DNA of 64,000 nt from Providencia vermicola (GTDB lineage: Bacteria; Pseudomonadota; Gammaproteobacteria; Enterobacterales; Enterobacteriaceae), in assembly GCF_020381325.1 (NCBI RefSeq), contig NZ_JAGSPI010000008.1, positions 62,001 to 126,000 of the forward strand, in the 5' to 3' direction. The notes beneath the pieces were generated by a model. It did no database searches and was not told the DNA's origin. It saw nothing but the letters and a program-made list of their open reading frames with translations. Each line of letters starts with the position of its first letter. Positions within the stretch are counted from its first letter, which is position 1. A program made the position numbers and the translations under genes. Of the stretch, positions 53,468 through 63,144 are shown in pieces.

Positions 53468-53513
53468 AGCCTTTTGTGACATCAAATGTGCGAAAGGCTG
53501 TCACTTCTTTTTT
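53468..53513 (+). terminator. Possible terminator behind the organophosphate transporter
   Basis: AGCCTTT (53468-53474) pairs with AAAGGCT (53493-53499) across an 18-nt loop. A T-rich stretch (53507-53513) follows. Moderate quality. Confidence 0.45.
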
Positions 53514-53697
53514 GTATCATTTATTTTCTCTGCTTTTCAGTCATATAAAATTCATATTTCTATCATCAAGTGATAATGCTCACAAAATAGGATCACCTCG
53601 TTTGCTTAATTCTACGCGCGTAGACTATGCTTTAAGTAAATAAAATCACAAACTATATTGTCTTGATTAATCGGCTTTGCGCCAATACCAAGGGTTT

Positions 53698-55089
53698 ATG
53701 ACTATGGTCACACAATCAAATGTTGAGACTAATCAACAAGCTGCACAAGAGCGGTTAAATACTCCCGAAGGGAAGAAAGATTTCCGCCGAGCGATTTTCT
53801 CATGCTGGTTAGGGACAACCATGGAGTACGCAGATTTTGCTCTTTATGGTTTAGCGGCAGGTATCATTTTTGGTGATGTTTTCTTCCCTGATGCGACGCC
53901 GATTATGGCATTGCTCTCAAGTTTTGCCGCCTACTCTGTGGGGTTTATCGCACGTCCGATTGGTGCTCTGTTTTTTGGATGGCTCGGGGATAAACATGGC
54001 CGTAAGATGGTTATGGTCATCACGATTGCATTAATGGGGTTATCGACCACATTAATCGGTGCGATACCTAGCCATGCACAAATTGGTGTTTGGGCGCCAG
54101 TCTGTTTGGTTATTTTGCGATTTGCTCAAGGGCTAGGTGCGGGGGCTGAGTTATCGGGCGGTACCGTGATGTTAGGGGAATATGCGCCAGTAAAACGCCG
54201 AGGTTTGGTTTCTTCGATTATTGCGCTCGGCTCAAACAGTGGAACCTTACTTGCCTCCATGATTTGGCTGATCGTGTTACAAATGGACAAGGAAAGCCTG
54301 ATGTCTTGGGGTTGGCGTATTCCGTTCCTCGGTAGCATTTTAATTGCGTTAGCCGCATTATTTATTCGCCAACATATGCGTGAAACTCCTGTATTTGAAC
54401 GCCAAAAAGCACAGCTAGCGGAAGAACGACGTTTAGCCTTGGAATCTGATGCGGTAGCACATCCCGTTGATAATCGTTCATTTTGGCAGAAAACAAGGGC
54501 ATTTTGGACGATGGTTGGCTTGCGAATTGGCGAGAATGGCCCATCTTACCTTGCTCAAGGTTTTATCATCGGTTATGTCACAAAAATATTACTGGTGGAT
54601 AAATCGGTTCCGACTACCGCAGTGCTAATCGCATCAATTTTAGGATTTGCCATTATCCCATTTGCGGGTTGGTTATCGGATAGGTTTGGTCGCCGTATTA
54701 TTTACCGCTGGTTTTGCTTTTTATTAATGCTGTACGCCGTGCCTGCATTTATGTTGTTGGATTCTCGTGAGCCAATGATTGTTATTCCAACCATTATTGT
54801 GGGGATGGGGTTAGCGTCACTTGGGATTTTTGGGGTGCAAGCGGCATGGGGGGTTGAATTGTTTGGTGTGCGTAACCGCTATACCAAAATGGCATTTGCG
54901 AAAGAACTCGGTTCCATTTTGTCGGGTGGGACGGCGCCACTGGTCGCCTCTGCATTACTGTCCTGGACAGGGCATTGGTGGCCAATTGCGATTTATTTTA
55001 TGGGAATGGCGTGTATTGGGCTCGTGACAACATTCTTTGCACCAGAAACACGAGGCCGTGACCTGAACTTGCCGGAAGATGCAATATAA
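53698..55089 (+). CDS. MHS-family MFS transporter (ProP/ShiA-like)
   Basis: A 463-residue 12-helix symporter. The early GTTMEYADFALYGLAAG-type segment, SYSVGFIARPIGALFFGW and LRFAQGLGAGAELSGG are hallmarks of metabolite:proton symporters (KgtP, ShiA, ProP). The ATG at 53698 is preceded by AAGGG; a TTG at 53677 is in frame but weak. It lies upstream of a LacI regulator and a nucleoside hydrolase, suggesting a nucleoside or related carboxylate as substrate; not provable here. Confidence 0.85.
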   Translation: MTMVTQSNVETNQQAAQERLNTPEGKKDFRRAIFSCWLGTTMEYADFALYGLAAGIIFGDVFFPDATPIMALLSSFAAYSVGFIARPIGALFFGWLGDKHGRKMVMVITIALMGLSTTLIGAIPSHAQIGVWAPVCLVILRFAQGLGAGAELSGGTVMLGEYAPVKRRGLVSSIIALGSNSGTLLASMIWLIVLQMDKESLMSWGWRIPFLGSILIALAALFIRQHMRETPVFERQKAQLAEERRLALESDAVAHPVDNRSFWQKTRAFWTMVGLRIGENGPSYLAQGFIIGYVTKILLVDKSVPTTAVLIASILGFAIIPFAGWLSDRFGRRIIYRWFCFLLMLYAVPAFMLLDSREPMIVIPTIIVGMGLASLGIFGVQAAWGVELFGVRNRYTKMAFAKELGSILSGGTAPLVASALLSWTGHWWPIAIYFMGMACIGLVTTFFAPETRGRDLNLPEDAI

Positions 55090-55159
55090 GTGGTATATAA
55101 AAGCCAGAACGACTGTTATTCTTTGCAGAGAATAAGGGCAATCGAATAAGGAATGCAGT

Positions 55160-56161
55160 GTGTCTGATGAGAATAACCGTAAAGTGACGCGAGTAGATGT
55201 TGCTCGTGAAGCGGGAACATCGGTTGCGGTGGTCAGTTATGTGATTAATAACGGCCCCCGCCCTGTAGCGGAAGCGACAAAACAAAAAGTGTTGGCTGCA
55301 ATCAAGAAAACGGGGTATCGCCCCAATGGGATTGCAAAAGCGCTTGCATCAGGCAGTACGCAGACATATGGGTTAGTGATCCCCGATATCTCAAACCCTT
55401 TTCTGGCTTCGATAGCCCATGCGCTACAACGGGAAGCATTTAAACATGGGCACGTTTTACTACTTGGGGATGCGGGTGATTCAAGAGCACGCGAAAAAGA
55501 GCTGATCAACAACTTACTGTTACGGCAGGTTGAGGGATTGATTTATACCAGTGTTGATAGGCACCCTTATATTGACCTGATCCAGTCGTCAGGTACACCG
55601 TGCGTCATGCTCGATAGAGTAGAAGCTTCAGAAGGTGTTAGCACTATTCAAGTGAATGAGAAGCTGGCGGCTTTTAAGATCACCCACCATCTGATAGAAC
55701 ATGGATATAAAAAAATTGGCATTATTTGTGGGCCAAATGAAATGCTCAATACGCAAGACCGCTTGAGTGGCTGGCAAGAGGCATTGGCAACAGCAAACCT
55801 TCAAGTACAGCAAAAATGGATTTTAGCGGGGAACTATACGCGCGATTGGGGTTATCAGGCAATTTATCAAATGCAACAGGTTGGTTTGCCAGAAGCCATT
55901 TTTGCGACAAATGAATTACAGGCTTTCGGTTGCTTAAAGGCGTTAGCGGAGCTAAAAGTGCGTGTTCCTGAAGATATTGCACTGGTTTGCTTTAATGGCA
56001 CAATTCAATCTGAATATACCGTTCCTACGCTGACAACAGTCCGTCAACCCGTTGATAAAATTGCCGAAAAAGCGATACAAATCTTACAAAACTGGCCATA
56101 TAAAGAAGCCATTTGTGAGGTGGAGTTTGAATTACAGATTGGGCACTCTTGTGGGTGCTAA
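55160..56161 (+). CDS. LacI-family transcriptional regulator
   Basis: A 333-residue repressor. The DNA-binding domain covers residues about 8-55 (TRVDVAREAGTSVAVVSYVI, then the hinge GYRPNGIAKALASG), with a periplasmic-binding-like effector domain behind it. The start is GTG at 55160 with AAGGA 7 nt upstream. It lies between the transporter and the nucleoside hydrolase on the same strand, so it likely regulates this nucleoside gene set, with ribose- or purine-like ligand. Confidence 0.9.
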   Translation: MSDENNRKVTRVDVAREAGTSVAVVSYVINNGPRPVAEATKQKVLAAIKKTGYRPNGIAKALASGSTQTYGLVIPDISNPFLASIAHALQREAFKHGHVLLLGDAGDSRAREKELINNLLLRQVEGLIYTSVDRHPYIDLIQSSGTPCVMLDRVEASEGVSTIQVNEKLAAFKITHHLIEHGYKKIGIICGPNEMLNTQDRLSGWQEALATANLQVQQKWILAGNYTRDWGYQAIYQMQQVGLPEAIFATNELQAFGCLKALAELKVRVPEDIALVCFNGTIQSEYTVPTLTTVRQPVDKIAEKAIQILQNWPYKEAICEVEFELQIGHSCGC

Positions 56162-56185
56162 CGATTTAATATTTCAGGGAAAATT

Positions 56186-57166
56186 ATGCGTGTAATTATT
56201 GATTGCGATCCAGGTAATGGCATTGCAGGCGCGAATGTTGATGATGGGCTCGCACTTGCGCTTGCGATTGCGGCACCTGAAATCCAGTTAGACATGATCA
56301 CGACGGTTTCAGGCAATACGCCAAGTCGCGTAGGGTATAATGTCGCCAGCCATTTGGTGCGTTTATTAAAGGAAAATATCCCTGTTTACCGAGGTGCATC
56401 ATCCGCCCTAGTTGAAGCCAGTGCTCCATGGCGGGAGCAGCTAGATAATGGTGCGCAAAGAGCACAACTGACTCACCTATGGGACAACCTTCCTTCAGTG
56501 CCTGTGTTACCTGAATCGATTCCTGAAGCGGCTTTACGTATTGGTAAACGGGTTTGTGAAAATCCGAAGCAAATCACCATTATCGCCATAGGCCCACTCA
56601 CTAATATTGCGATGGCGATGCAGTTATTTCCTGAATTTGCGGAAAATGTTGCTGAAATTATTATTATGGGAGCGGTTTTTAATGTGCCAGGTTATGTGAA
56701 AGACACAAACTTTGGCTTAGACCCAGAAGCGGCTCATGCAGTCTTAAACAGTGGTGCGAATATCACGTTAGTTCCTATGGATGTAACGGTGCAAACCCAG
56801 ATGGTGCATAGCGACCTCGACAGGTTTGCTGAGCTCGCCTCGCCACTGAGCCAATTTCTGGTCAGTACTCTGCGCCCATGGATAGACTATTCGCGAGCAA
56901 CGCGGCAACTTGAAGGCTGCTGGATCCACGATGTATTAACCGTGGCATGGCTATTGGATAAAAGCGTGGTGACTTATGAATTGCAACAAGTGGATATTGA
57001 GTTGCAGGGGGCGTTAAGAGGAAAAAGTTACCGCCTCGAGCCACTGCGACTACGCGTGGGGATCCCAGCGTTAAAAACTAAACCTATTAGAGTGTTGCAG
57101 TCAGTTGATAACCAAAAGTTATTAGCGTTAATTTTTCAAACCATAAAAAGCTATTCAACGAAATGA
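56186..57166 (+). CDS. Nucleoside hydrolase (IunH/Rih family)
   Basis: A 326-residue nucleoside N-ribohydrolase. The Ca-binding N-terminal motif reads DCDPGNGIAGANVDDGLAL, with extra residues between DxDPG and VDD compared with the usual DxDPGxDD. ITIIAIGPLTNIAMAM, the EIIIMGAV segment and the late IHDVLTVAWLL with the catalytic His/Asp pair are present. It cleaves nucleosides to base and ribose. It lies 24 bp behind the LacI gene. The stop overlaps a hairpin. Confidence 0.9.
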   Translation: MRVIIDCDPGNGIAGANVDDGLALALAIAAPEIQLDMITTVSGNTPSRVGYNVASHLVRLLKENIPVYRGASSALVEASAPWREQLDNGAQRAQLTHLWDNLPSVPVLPESIPEAALRIGKRVCENPKQITIIAIGPLTNIAMAMQLFPEFAENVAEIIIMGAVFNVPGYVKDTNFGLDPEAAHAVLNSGANITLVPMDVTVQTQMVHSDLDRFAELASPLSQFLVSTLRPWIDYSRATRQLEGCWIHDVLTVAWLLDKSVVTYELQQVDIELQGALRGKSYRLEPLRLRVGIPALKTKPIRVLQSVDNQKLLALIFQTIKSYSTK

Positions 57167-57186
57167 TAGCGCCGATTGGCGCTATC
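57165..57186. repeat. Palindromic hairpin copy 1
   Basis: GATAGCGCC (57165-57173) / GGCGCTATC (57178-57186) with GATT loop, overlapping the nucleoside hydrolase stop codon. A second near-identical copy is at 57322-57341. Confidence 0.8.
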
Positions 57187-57321
57187 AGACTACGGACAAA
57201 CCGATTAGGTTTGACTGCAGGTTGGTTTTGAAAAAGACTAAGGAAAATCAATTCATTGATTTTCGGCTGATAACACAAAGCAGGAAAAACCACGCTTTTA
57301 TCCTGCTTTGTCAACAACCTC

Positions 57322-57341
57322 ATAGCGCCGATTGGCGCTAT
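57322..57341. repeat. Palindromic hairpin copy 2
   Basis: ATAGCGCCGATTGGCGCTAT, identical to the core of copy 1, 156 bp further on, just behind the yahJ stop. Between both copies is another hairpin with ACAAAGCAGGA/TCCTGCTTTGT arms. Confidence 0.8.
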
Positions 57342-57353
57342 CTTGCATGAGTG

Positions 57354-58742
57354 CTATGCAACAGATTTTTGCATAACACCATGGGCAAGGTTACCTTTAT
57401 GGAAGCTTGCATGTCTTGGTGAAATACGTGCGACGGCTTCAGCGGAGCAAGACGCATCAACCAACACGAAACTTGCATCATCTCCTTTTGCAGGCCACAC
57501 CTGCGTTCCTTTTTCATCTAGCGGCAGAATGTTGCCTGTCGCGATTGCCAGTGAACGTGATAACGAAAGTTCGTCAGGGCGGGTATAAAGCTGTGCGTAT
57601 AAATTGGCTTTTTCCAGCATATCCCCAAGGCCAAATGGCGACCAATGGTCAACCACGCTATCTGTTCCGGTCATCACAAATACACCATTTTTATTGAGTG
57701 TCTTCAGTGGCATATGCAGTGTGCCAATCGGCACTGTTGAGGCAATGGTGATTTGTTGTTCTGCTAGCTGTTTTGCCGTTTTTTCAGCTTGCTCTGGGCT
57801 CAGCGTTGCGAGAGCAAATGCATGGCTGATGGTGACTTTTCCACGTAAGCTACGGTTTTCATCCACAGTTTTGATCATGTACTCAATAGCGGCAAAACCC
57901 GCAGGGCTGGTTTCATGTAGATGAATATCCACGCCTTTGTTGTAATCCAAGGCGATTTGGAACATGGCATCAAGGGATTTTTCCATCGCCCCATCGACAT
58001 TAGTCGGGTCTAAGCCACCGACATAATGAGCGCCTGCTTGCATAGCTTCACGCATTAATGGCACTGATTTAGAGAGTAAGAGCCCATGTTGCGGGAACGC
58101 GACAATTTCGCAGGTCAAATCTTGTTGATGTTCACCCAGTACTTTTTGTAGTGCCTCTAAATTTTTCAATCCAGAAACGGGTTCGATATTGCAGTGGCTG
58201 CGTGCAATGGTTGATCCTTGGGATTGGATCAAGTTGATCAGTGCGTGCGCTCTTTCTTCGGTGAAAGGTTGCAACTCGGGCAACATTTTTTGCTCAAGTG
58301 CGATCATATCCATAATCGTTTTTCCTTCACGGGAAGCAGGAGCTTGCCATGGGCCGCCATAGAAGGTCTTATCGAGGTGAATATGCATATCGCGAAATGC
58401 AGGTAACATCAATTTACCTTGTGCACTATAGGCATTTAAGGTGCTATTGGTATGTTGTTTATTCGGTAAAACCGCAACAATTTTACCTTGATCGATTTCA
58501 ATGGTTTGCAAGGCCGTTTTCGTACCGATTACCGTTGAATCTCGGAAATTAAACCCTGTTTCAAGTAATACATCATCGAGGTAGTAGTGCTTGTCGGTGA
58601 TGCTTGAAATAGCGGATTGCCCTGTGGGTTCATTTTGTGCATGGGCGATACTCGACATCGCGCCAAACAAGGTGCAAGCGGCAGCTACTTTTGCGCCTGT
58701 GGATAGGAACTCTCTTCTGCCGGATGGTCTTTCTGCTGTCAT
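57354..58742 (-). CDS. yahJ: YahJ-like Tat-exported metal-dependent deaminase/amidohydrolase
   Basis: A 462-residue protein, the same length as E. coli YahJ (460) and highly similar. A twin-arginine signal (SGRREFLSTGAKVAAACTL, about residues 7-25) predicts periplasmic location. Metal ligands of the cytosine-deaminase fold are visible: HIHLDKTF, SHCNIEP, HLHET, SHAFAL and TGTDSVVDHW. Substrate unknown; cytosine-like bases are plausible. The ATG at 58742 has GGAG upstream. It is last in the yah-like operon and converges on the nucleoside hydrolase gene. Confidence 0.92.
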   Translation of the reverse strand: MTAERPSGRREFLSTGAKVAAACTLFGAMSSIAHAQNEPTGQSAISSITDKHYYLDDVLLETGFNFRDSTVIGTKTALQTIEIDQGKIVAVLPNKQHTNSTLNAYSAQGKLMLPAFRDMHIHLDKTFYGGPWQAPASREGKTIMDMIALEQKMLPELQPFTEERAHALINLIQSQGSTIARSHCNIEPVSGLKNLEALQKVLGEHQQDLTCEIVAFPQHGLLLSKSVPLMREAMQAGAHYVGGLDPTNVDGAMEKSLDAMFQIALDYNKGVDIHLHETSPAGFAAIEYMIKTVDENRSLRGKVTISHAFALATLSPEQAEKTAKQLAEQQITIASTVPIGTLHMPLKTLNKNGVFVMTGTDSVVDHWSPFGLGDMLEKANLYAQLYTRPDELSLSRSLAIATGNILPLDEKGTQVWPAKGDDASFVLVDASCSAEAVARISPRHASFHKGNLAHGVMQKSVA

Positions 58743-58772
58743 AGAAACTCCTTTTTTGGATGGCACTAACCG

Positions 58773-58798
58773 CCCAGATCATGTTCAAACGATCTGGG
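58773..58798 (-). other. Hairpin between yahI and yahJ
   Basis: CCCAGATC (58773-58780) / GATCTGGG (58791-58798), 10-nt loop, no T-run. Possible mRNA processing or stability element in the operon. Confidence 0.5.
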
Positions 58799-58866
58799 AG
58801 ATTATTAAACTGCGAGACGGATAAGACATTCGCGGATCCTAATGAAGCGATCAGCGAACCCAATGT

Positions 58867-59817
58867 TTATCCTTTAACGATGTGGGTACCTGTTTCACCG
58901 CGTAAGGCTTCAGGTAATTTTTCAGGGGTAGTGATAATCACGCGCTTACCGCCGTTAGCAATAAACGATAGGCTTGCTTCAATTTTTGGCAGCATGCTAC
59001 CCGCAGGGAAATGCCCCTCTTCCATATAGCGTTGCATATCGCTGGTGGAGGTTTCACCAAGGGCTTTTTGCTCAGGTTTACCGAAGTGAATACACACTTT
59101 TTCAACACCTGTTGTGATGATCAAAATATCTGCATTCAGTTCTTTTGCGAGTAGCGTTGTTGATAGGTCTTTATCAATTACTGCATCAACGCTTTTGTAT
59201 CCACCATTTCCATTATCAATGACAGGGATACCACCACCGCCAGCAGCAACGACGACATAATCGTGCTCTGTTAAGGTGCGAATGGCTTTTGATTCAATCA
59301 CTCGCTTTGGTTCTGGAGAGGCAACAACACGGCGATAACCACGGCCAGAGTCTTCCACAAAATGCCACGTTGGATTAGTTTGTTGCAATTCGTTGGCTTG
59401 TTCTTGCGTGAAGAATGCACCAATTGGCTTTGTTGGGGCACTAAAGTTCGGGTCGTTTTTATCCACTTCCACTTGCGTGACAACCGTAATCGCTTGGCGA
59501 TTATGGCGCTTCGCAAGGACGTTAGTGAGTGCTTGCTGAACTAAATAGCCGATCCCACCTTGTGTGTCTGCAACACAGTTAGCGAGCGGTGTTAATGGCA
59601 AACCTTCGGTTTCGTGCGCAATTTCAGCACGACGCAAATCCAGCCCAACTTGAGGTCCATTTCCATGAGTTAAAACAATGTTGTAATCGCCTTCAAGCAT
59701 GTCGCTAATATGGTGCGCGACTTCTTGAACCGCTTTTTCTTGAGCTTCGATAGACTGGCTGTTGTTATCTTTGATAATACTGTTGCCCCCGATGGCAACA
59801 ACCACGAGTTCTTTCAT
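58867..59817 (-). CDS. yahI: YahI-like carbamate kinase
   Basis: A 316-residue carbamate kinase, matching E. coli YahI (316). The fold is seen in VVAIGGNSI, LTHGNGPQVGL, AAGGGGIPV and DKDLSTTLLA, with IITTGVEKV near the end. It makes ATP and carbamate from carbamoyl phosphate and ADP. The ATG at 59817 has AGGA about 10 nt upstream. It stands between the permease and yahJ. Confidence 0.94.
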   Translation of the reverse strand: MKELVVVAIGGNSIIKDNNSQSIEAQEKAVQEVAHHISDMLEGDYNIVLTHGNGPQVGLDLRRAEIAHETEGLPLTPLANCVADTQGGIGYLVQQALTNVLAKRHNRQAITVVTQVEVDKNDPNFSAPTKPIGAFFTQEQANELQQTNPTWHFVEDSGRGYRRVVASPEPKRVIESKAIRTLTEHDYVVVAAGGGGIPVIDNGNGGYKSVDAVIDKDLSTTLLAKELNADILIITTGVEKVCIHFGKPEQKALGETSTSDMQRYMEEGHFPAGSMLPKIEASLSFIANGGKRVIITTPEKLPEALRGETGTHIVKG

Positions 59818-59891
59818 TGTTAATATTTCCTGATACAGAGAGTTCGGATAGTAGGTGTGCAGCACACACCTACTAGGCAAGGTTGGCTACG

Positions 59892-61454
59892 TTACACTGA
59901 CTTGCTGAGCTTCTCAGACTTTTCAGCTTGTTGTTCTTCAACCGATTTACGGCTATCTAAAAAATGCTTGAGTACAAATAAAGCCGCCATCATGAGGTAA
60001 GCGTAAACAAACATCAAGGTTGAACCGGTTGCAATTCCTACCGCTGGGGAGTGAATAATTCCAAAGAACACTAATATTGCACCTGCAGCCGCGGCAATCG
60101 CACCACGTAATGGTTGATTGAGGATGGCGAAGATAGCAATACAGCCCCACAACATACTGGCTAATGGTGCGCCGTTACCTAAATGAACAAGTCCTTGGTA
60201 ATAAACGCCTTTGTGTAATAGAACTTTAGTACCTATCGCACTTGCAGAGGTGCCTGCAGCGCCCATTACACTGTTCACCATGGTCAGTGCCCAGTTGGCA
60301 ATCCATGGGAATAAACAGATAAAGATGACAGGGACTTCCACTTTTGGCGTTTCTCGCACCACTTGGTTTGCGGTAACGACCCCGATGAATACCAGAATTG
60401 GCACGATAGCGGTCATTGGGATGATAGCTAACATAAATGCACCAATACCGAATAATGGCACGATAAACATGGTGATACCTGATGCTAAGGTATAACCCAC
60501 GCTTGCGCCCATTGCTTTCCAACCGGCGTGGCCCACATAAACAGTGACAGGGAATGGGTTACCCATAAAGCAACCAACTGTGGAAGATAAACCGTTCGCT
60601 AACATGACTTTACGTGTGTTGTACTCATCACCTGCCGCGTGCGCACTTTCAATGTTTTCAAGGTCAAAGATATAGTTTGCTAAGCCCAATGGTACCGCGG
60701 ATGCTAAGTATGGCAGTGCGTGTGGTAAGCCTTGGAAGAAGCTATCAATGTGGATACCTGGAGGGTTAAAACCAAATGACGCCATAGAGTCTTTAATCGC
60801 TTCGGCACTTTGTAAGCCAGAAACCCATGCTAATACAGTACCTGCGATTAACAGCAGTAAACCTGTTGGAACGCGAGCAAAGATAGGCTTTTTACCGAAC
60901 CAGTTAATGAAGATTAACAGTAAAACCACAAAAGAAACGGTCGGTGCTTCAAACGCTTGCAGCATTGGGTTCATCGCTAGAAGCAGTAAACCTAAGCCAG
61001 ACAAACAAGATAACAGCACGGTACGTGGGATCATCTTACGGATAGTTTCACCTAAGAAGGAACCACCCACTAAGATCATTGATTCTACAAAACACCAAAC
61101 CAAGGCGATTTGAATGGCAAACTCGGCATTCTGCGTGGTTTGGTACACGGGCATGATAACTAAGAAAGTTACGGTGAAGATGGACGGCGCACTTGGGCCA
61201 GAAGGCAGTGCGGTCACATCATTACGACCCGTTTGTTTGATCATTTGCTGACCAAAGTAGGCATAACTGATGCTGGCGAGTAAAACGGCGAAGCCAAAAG
61301 CGGGAGCGATGCGGCCGTAAACAATTTCGGATGGGATCCCAACGACGAAAATTAATAAGCCCATCATGGTGAGGAGGTTGGTCAGGTTATTGGTCATTAG
61401 GCCGAAGTAGGCCGCCAAGTCACCGCGTTTCCATTTGATATTAAATATACTCAT
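59892..61454 (-). CDS. NCS2-type nucleobase/xanthine-uracil permease
   Basis: A 520-residue polytopic membrane protein with about 12-14 hydrophobic segments. It shows AzgA/NCS2-like features: an early RNDVTALPSGPSAPS segment, VPLGLANYIFDLENIESAHAAGDEYNTR and GNPFPVTVYVGHAGWKAMGAS. It probably imports a purine, pyrimidine or related ring compound; E. coli has no such gene between yahG and yahI. AGGGG lies about 9 nt before the ATG, at the edge of a palindromic repeat. Confidence 0.85.
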   Translation of the reverse strand: MSIFNIKWKRGDLAAYFGLMTNNLTNLLTMMGLLIFVVGIPSEIVYGRIAPAFGFAVLLASISYAYFGQQMIKQTGRNDVTALPSGPSAPSIFTVTFLVIMPVYQTTQNAEFAIQIALVWCFVESMILVGGSFLGETIRKMIPRTVLLSCLSGLGLLLLAMNPMLQAFEAPTVSFVVLLLIFINWFGKKPIFARVPTGLLLLIAGTVLAWVSGLQSAEAIKDSMASFGFNPPGIHIDSFFQGLPHALPYLASAVPLGLANYIFDLENIESAHAAGDEYNTRKVMLANGLSSTVGCFMGNPFPVTVYVGHAGWKAMGASVGYTLASGITMFIVPLFGIGAFMLAIIPMTAIVPILVFIGVVTANQVVRETPKVEVPVIFICLFPWIANWALTMVNSVMGAAGTSASAIGTKVLLHKGVYYQGLVHLGNGAPLASMLWGCIAIFAILNQPLRGAIAAAAGAILVFFGIIHSPAVGIATGSTLMFVYAYLMMAALFVLKHFLDSRKSVEEQQAEKSEKLSKSV

Positions 61455-61470
61455 TTTAAGTATTCCCCTG

Positions 61471-61605
61471 TATACCCGTCATTACCCTTCATACTTTAAG
61501 CTGCAACTGCGTTGGCTGCTCTCGGCTACACAGGTCACATACTGGTGTATGCTCCCTGAGATATCCTCGTTTGCCGCCTTGCTGCAACTTAAATTATTTT
61601 GGGTA
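61471..61605. repeat. ERIC/YPAL-like palindromic intergenic repeat
   Basis: An imperfect palindrome of about 135 bp. The left end TATACCCGTC is followed by CTTCATACTTTAAGCTGC; TGCGTTGGCTGC and, inverted at the other side, TTGCCGCCTTGCTGCAACTT then AAATTATTTTGGGTA make the mirrored arms. The pattern is familiar from short repeats in Yersinia, Serratia and Proteeae. It lies between the yahG-like and permease genes. Confidence 0.65.
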
Positions 61606-61690
61606 ACTGCTTACTCATTTTAAGCCGCAACAGAGCTGGTTTTGCTTTACTTCTGTATGTTAATAATTTGGGTATTGATATTTTATTATT

Positions 61691-61708
61691 GCCCGACTAA
61701 GGTCGGGC
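61691..61708. terminator. Possible terminator hairpin behind yahG
   Basis: GCCCGAC (61691-61697) / GTCGGGC (61702-61708), 4-nt loop; weak T-tracts on both sides. It lies 21 bp past the yahG stop on the minus strand, so it may reduce transcription into the permease. Confidence 0.5.
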
Positions 61709-61728
61709 GTTTATTGATTAAATGGAAA

Positions 61729-63144
61729 CTAAGCGTATTTTTCCGCGTAGGCCAACATCGCTTTTTCAAAGCAATCAAACGGCGGGTGAACAATACCTGC
61801 TCCAATCATACCGATACCTGCATCTTTATGGGCAATTGCTGTATTGATGACAGGTAAAATACCGCTGGCGGAAACTTTCGTAATATCAATGGCAGTTGGG
61901 ATACCCATAAAGCCGAGCAATGGGATAGTCACATTCGGGTTTTCGCCTAATGTGATTTCGCGCATTTGACGAGAGAAATCCACCGCTTCTTCTACTGTAC
62001 CGCCGACTAATGCCACGATTGCGGGGGCCGTTGCCATTGCAAAGCCGCCGATACCATAGGTTTCAGTGATGGCAGAGTCACCAATATCTAAGCCTGAATC
62101 TTCAGGTTTATAACCTGCGAACATTGGGCCGATAACTTGTTGTGAAGGGCCGGTAAACCAATGACCTGGTAAGCCACTGATACGCAAGCCAAACTCGTAA
62201 CCGTTACGCGCCATCGTAGTGACCACGGTGCTGTACTCAATGCCGTGTGCCGCATCCATTGACGCTTTACACATAGCCATCCATGTTGGGCCTGAGAAAT
62301 AGTCACTGCTTGCGACGAAATCAAACACGTCTTTTTGTTGTGCGACAGAGAAATCGGTTTGGATAATCCCAGTGGTTAGCGCTTGGATAAGCAATGTAGT
62401 GCCCGCGTTATTACGGTTATGACACTCATCCCCCATATGCAGTGCTTGTGCTAACATCAAACGCAGGTCAATTTCACCGACAATTTTCATAGCGTCACGT
62501 AGCATTGGACCCAAGACATCACGCATCCAATTTAAACGGTCAATCACGCTTTGGTCGTTTGCACCCATGCGCAGAATTTTTGCCATTTGCTCACTTAAGT
62601 TAGTGAACGCGCGGTTACCGTAAGTCTTGTTTTCAACGATGTGCATAAACATCGATGCAGACGTCACACCCGCCATGGAGCCAACACAATCATGTTCATG
62701 GCACGGAGAGAAAATAATTTCACCTGATGCCGCAACTCGCTCAGCATCCGTTAAATCTTTCGCGAGACCTTCAAAGACCAAAGCACCTGTTACTGCACCT
62801 TTCATTGCGCCGCACATATCTTTCCATTCCACTGGCGGGCCTGCGTGTAAAATGGTGTTTTTTGTCATCCCTGGCACAACATTAATCGCTTGGTCGTAGC
62901 CGATTAATACAGGTTGAGATTGAATAATACGTTCAAGAGCTTGTGCGTTAGCGGCTTCAATTTTTTCTTGCAGCGCGGCATTTCCTTCGATTTGGTCGAG
63001 AGCACGAATAACCGCAATGTTACCTTGTCCTGGTGGTGTCCACGTTAAGTGAGTCACTGGAACATGTTGTTTTTTCAGGTCATCACTGAACATCTCAATA
63101 CCCACATTGATGACACTTAATGGTTGCTTAAATAATGTCGTCAT
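61729..63144 (-). CDS. yahG: YahG/YlbE-like DUF1116 protein
   Basis: A 471-residue protein of the DUF1116 family, same length as E. coli YahG (472). SVINVG and HDCVGSMAGVTSASMF, and GIVHPPFDCFEKAM near the C-terminus, are conserved. Related proteins in the E. coli allantoin operon (FdrA, YlbE, YlbF) are linked to oxamate carbamoyltransferase activity. So this may be part of a carbamoyl-transfer enzyme feeding YahI. The ATG at 63144 overlaps the yahF stop (TAATG). Confidence 0.9.
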   Translation of the reverse strand: MTTLFKQPLSVINVGIEMFSDDLKKQHVPVTHLTWTPPGQGNIAVIRALDQIEGNAALQEKIEAANAQALERIIQSQPVLIGYDQAINVVPGMTKNTILHAGPPVEWKDMCGAMKGAVTGALVFEGLAKDLTDAERVAASGEIIFSPCHEHDCVGSMAGVTSASMFMHIVENKTYGNRAFTNLSEQMAKILRMGANDQSVIDRLNWMRDVLGPMLRDAMKIVGEIDLRLMLAQALHMGDECHNRNNAGTTLLIQALTTGIIQTDFSVAQQKDVFDFVASSDYFSGPTWMAMCKASMDAAHGIEYSTVVTTMARNGYEFGLRISGLPGHWFTGPSQQVIGPMFAGYKPEDSGLDIGDSAITETYGIGGFAMATAPAIVALVGGTVEEAVDFSRQMREITLGENPNVTIPLLGFMGIPTAIDITKVSASGILPVINTAIAHKDAGIGMIGAGIVHPPFDCFEKAMLAYAEKYA

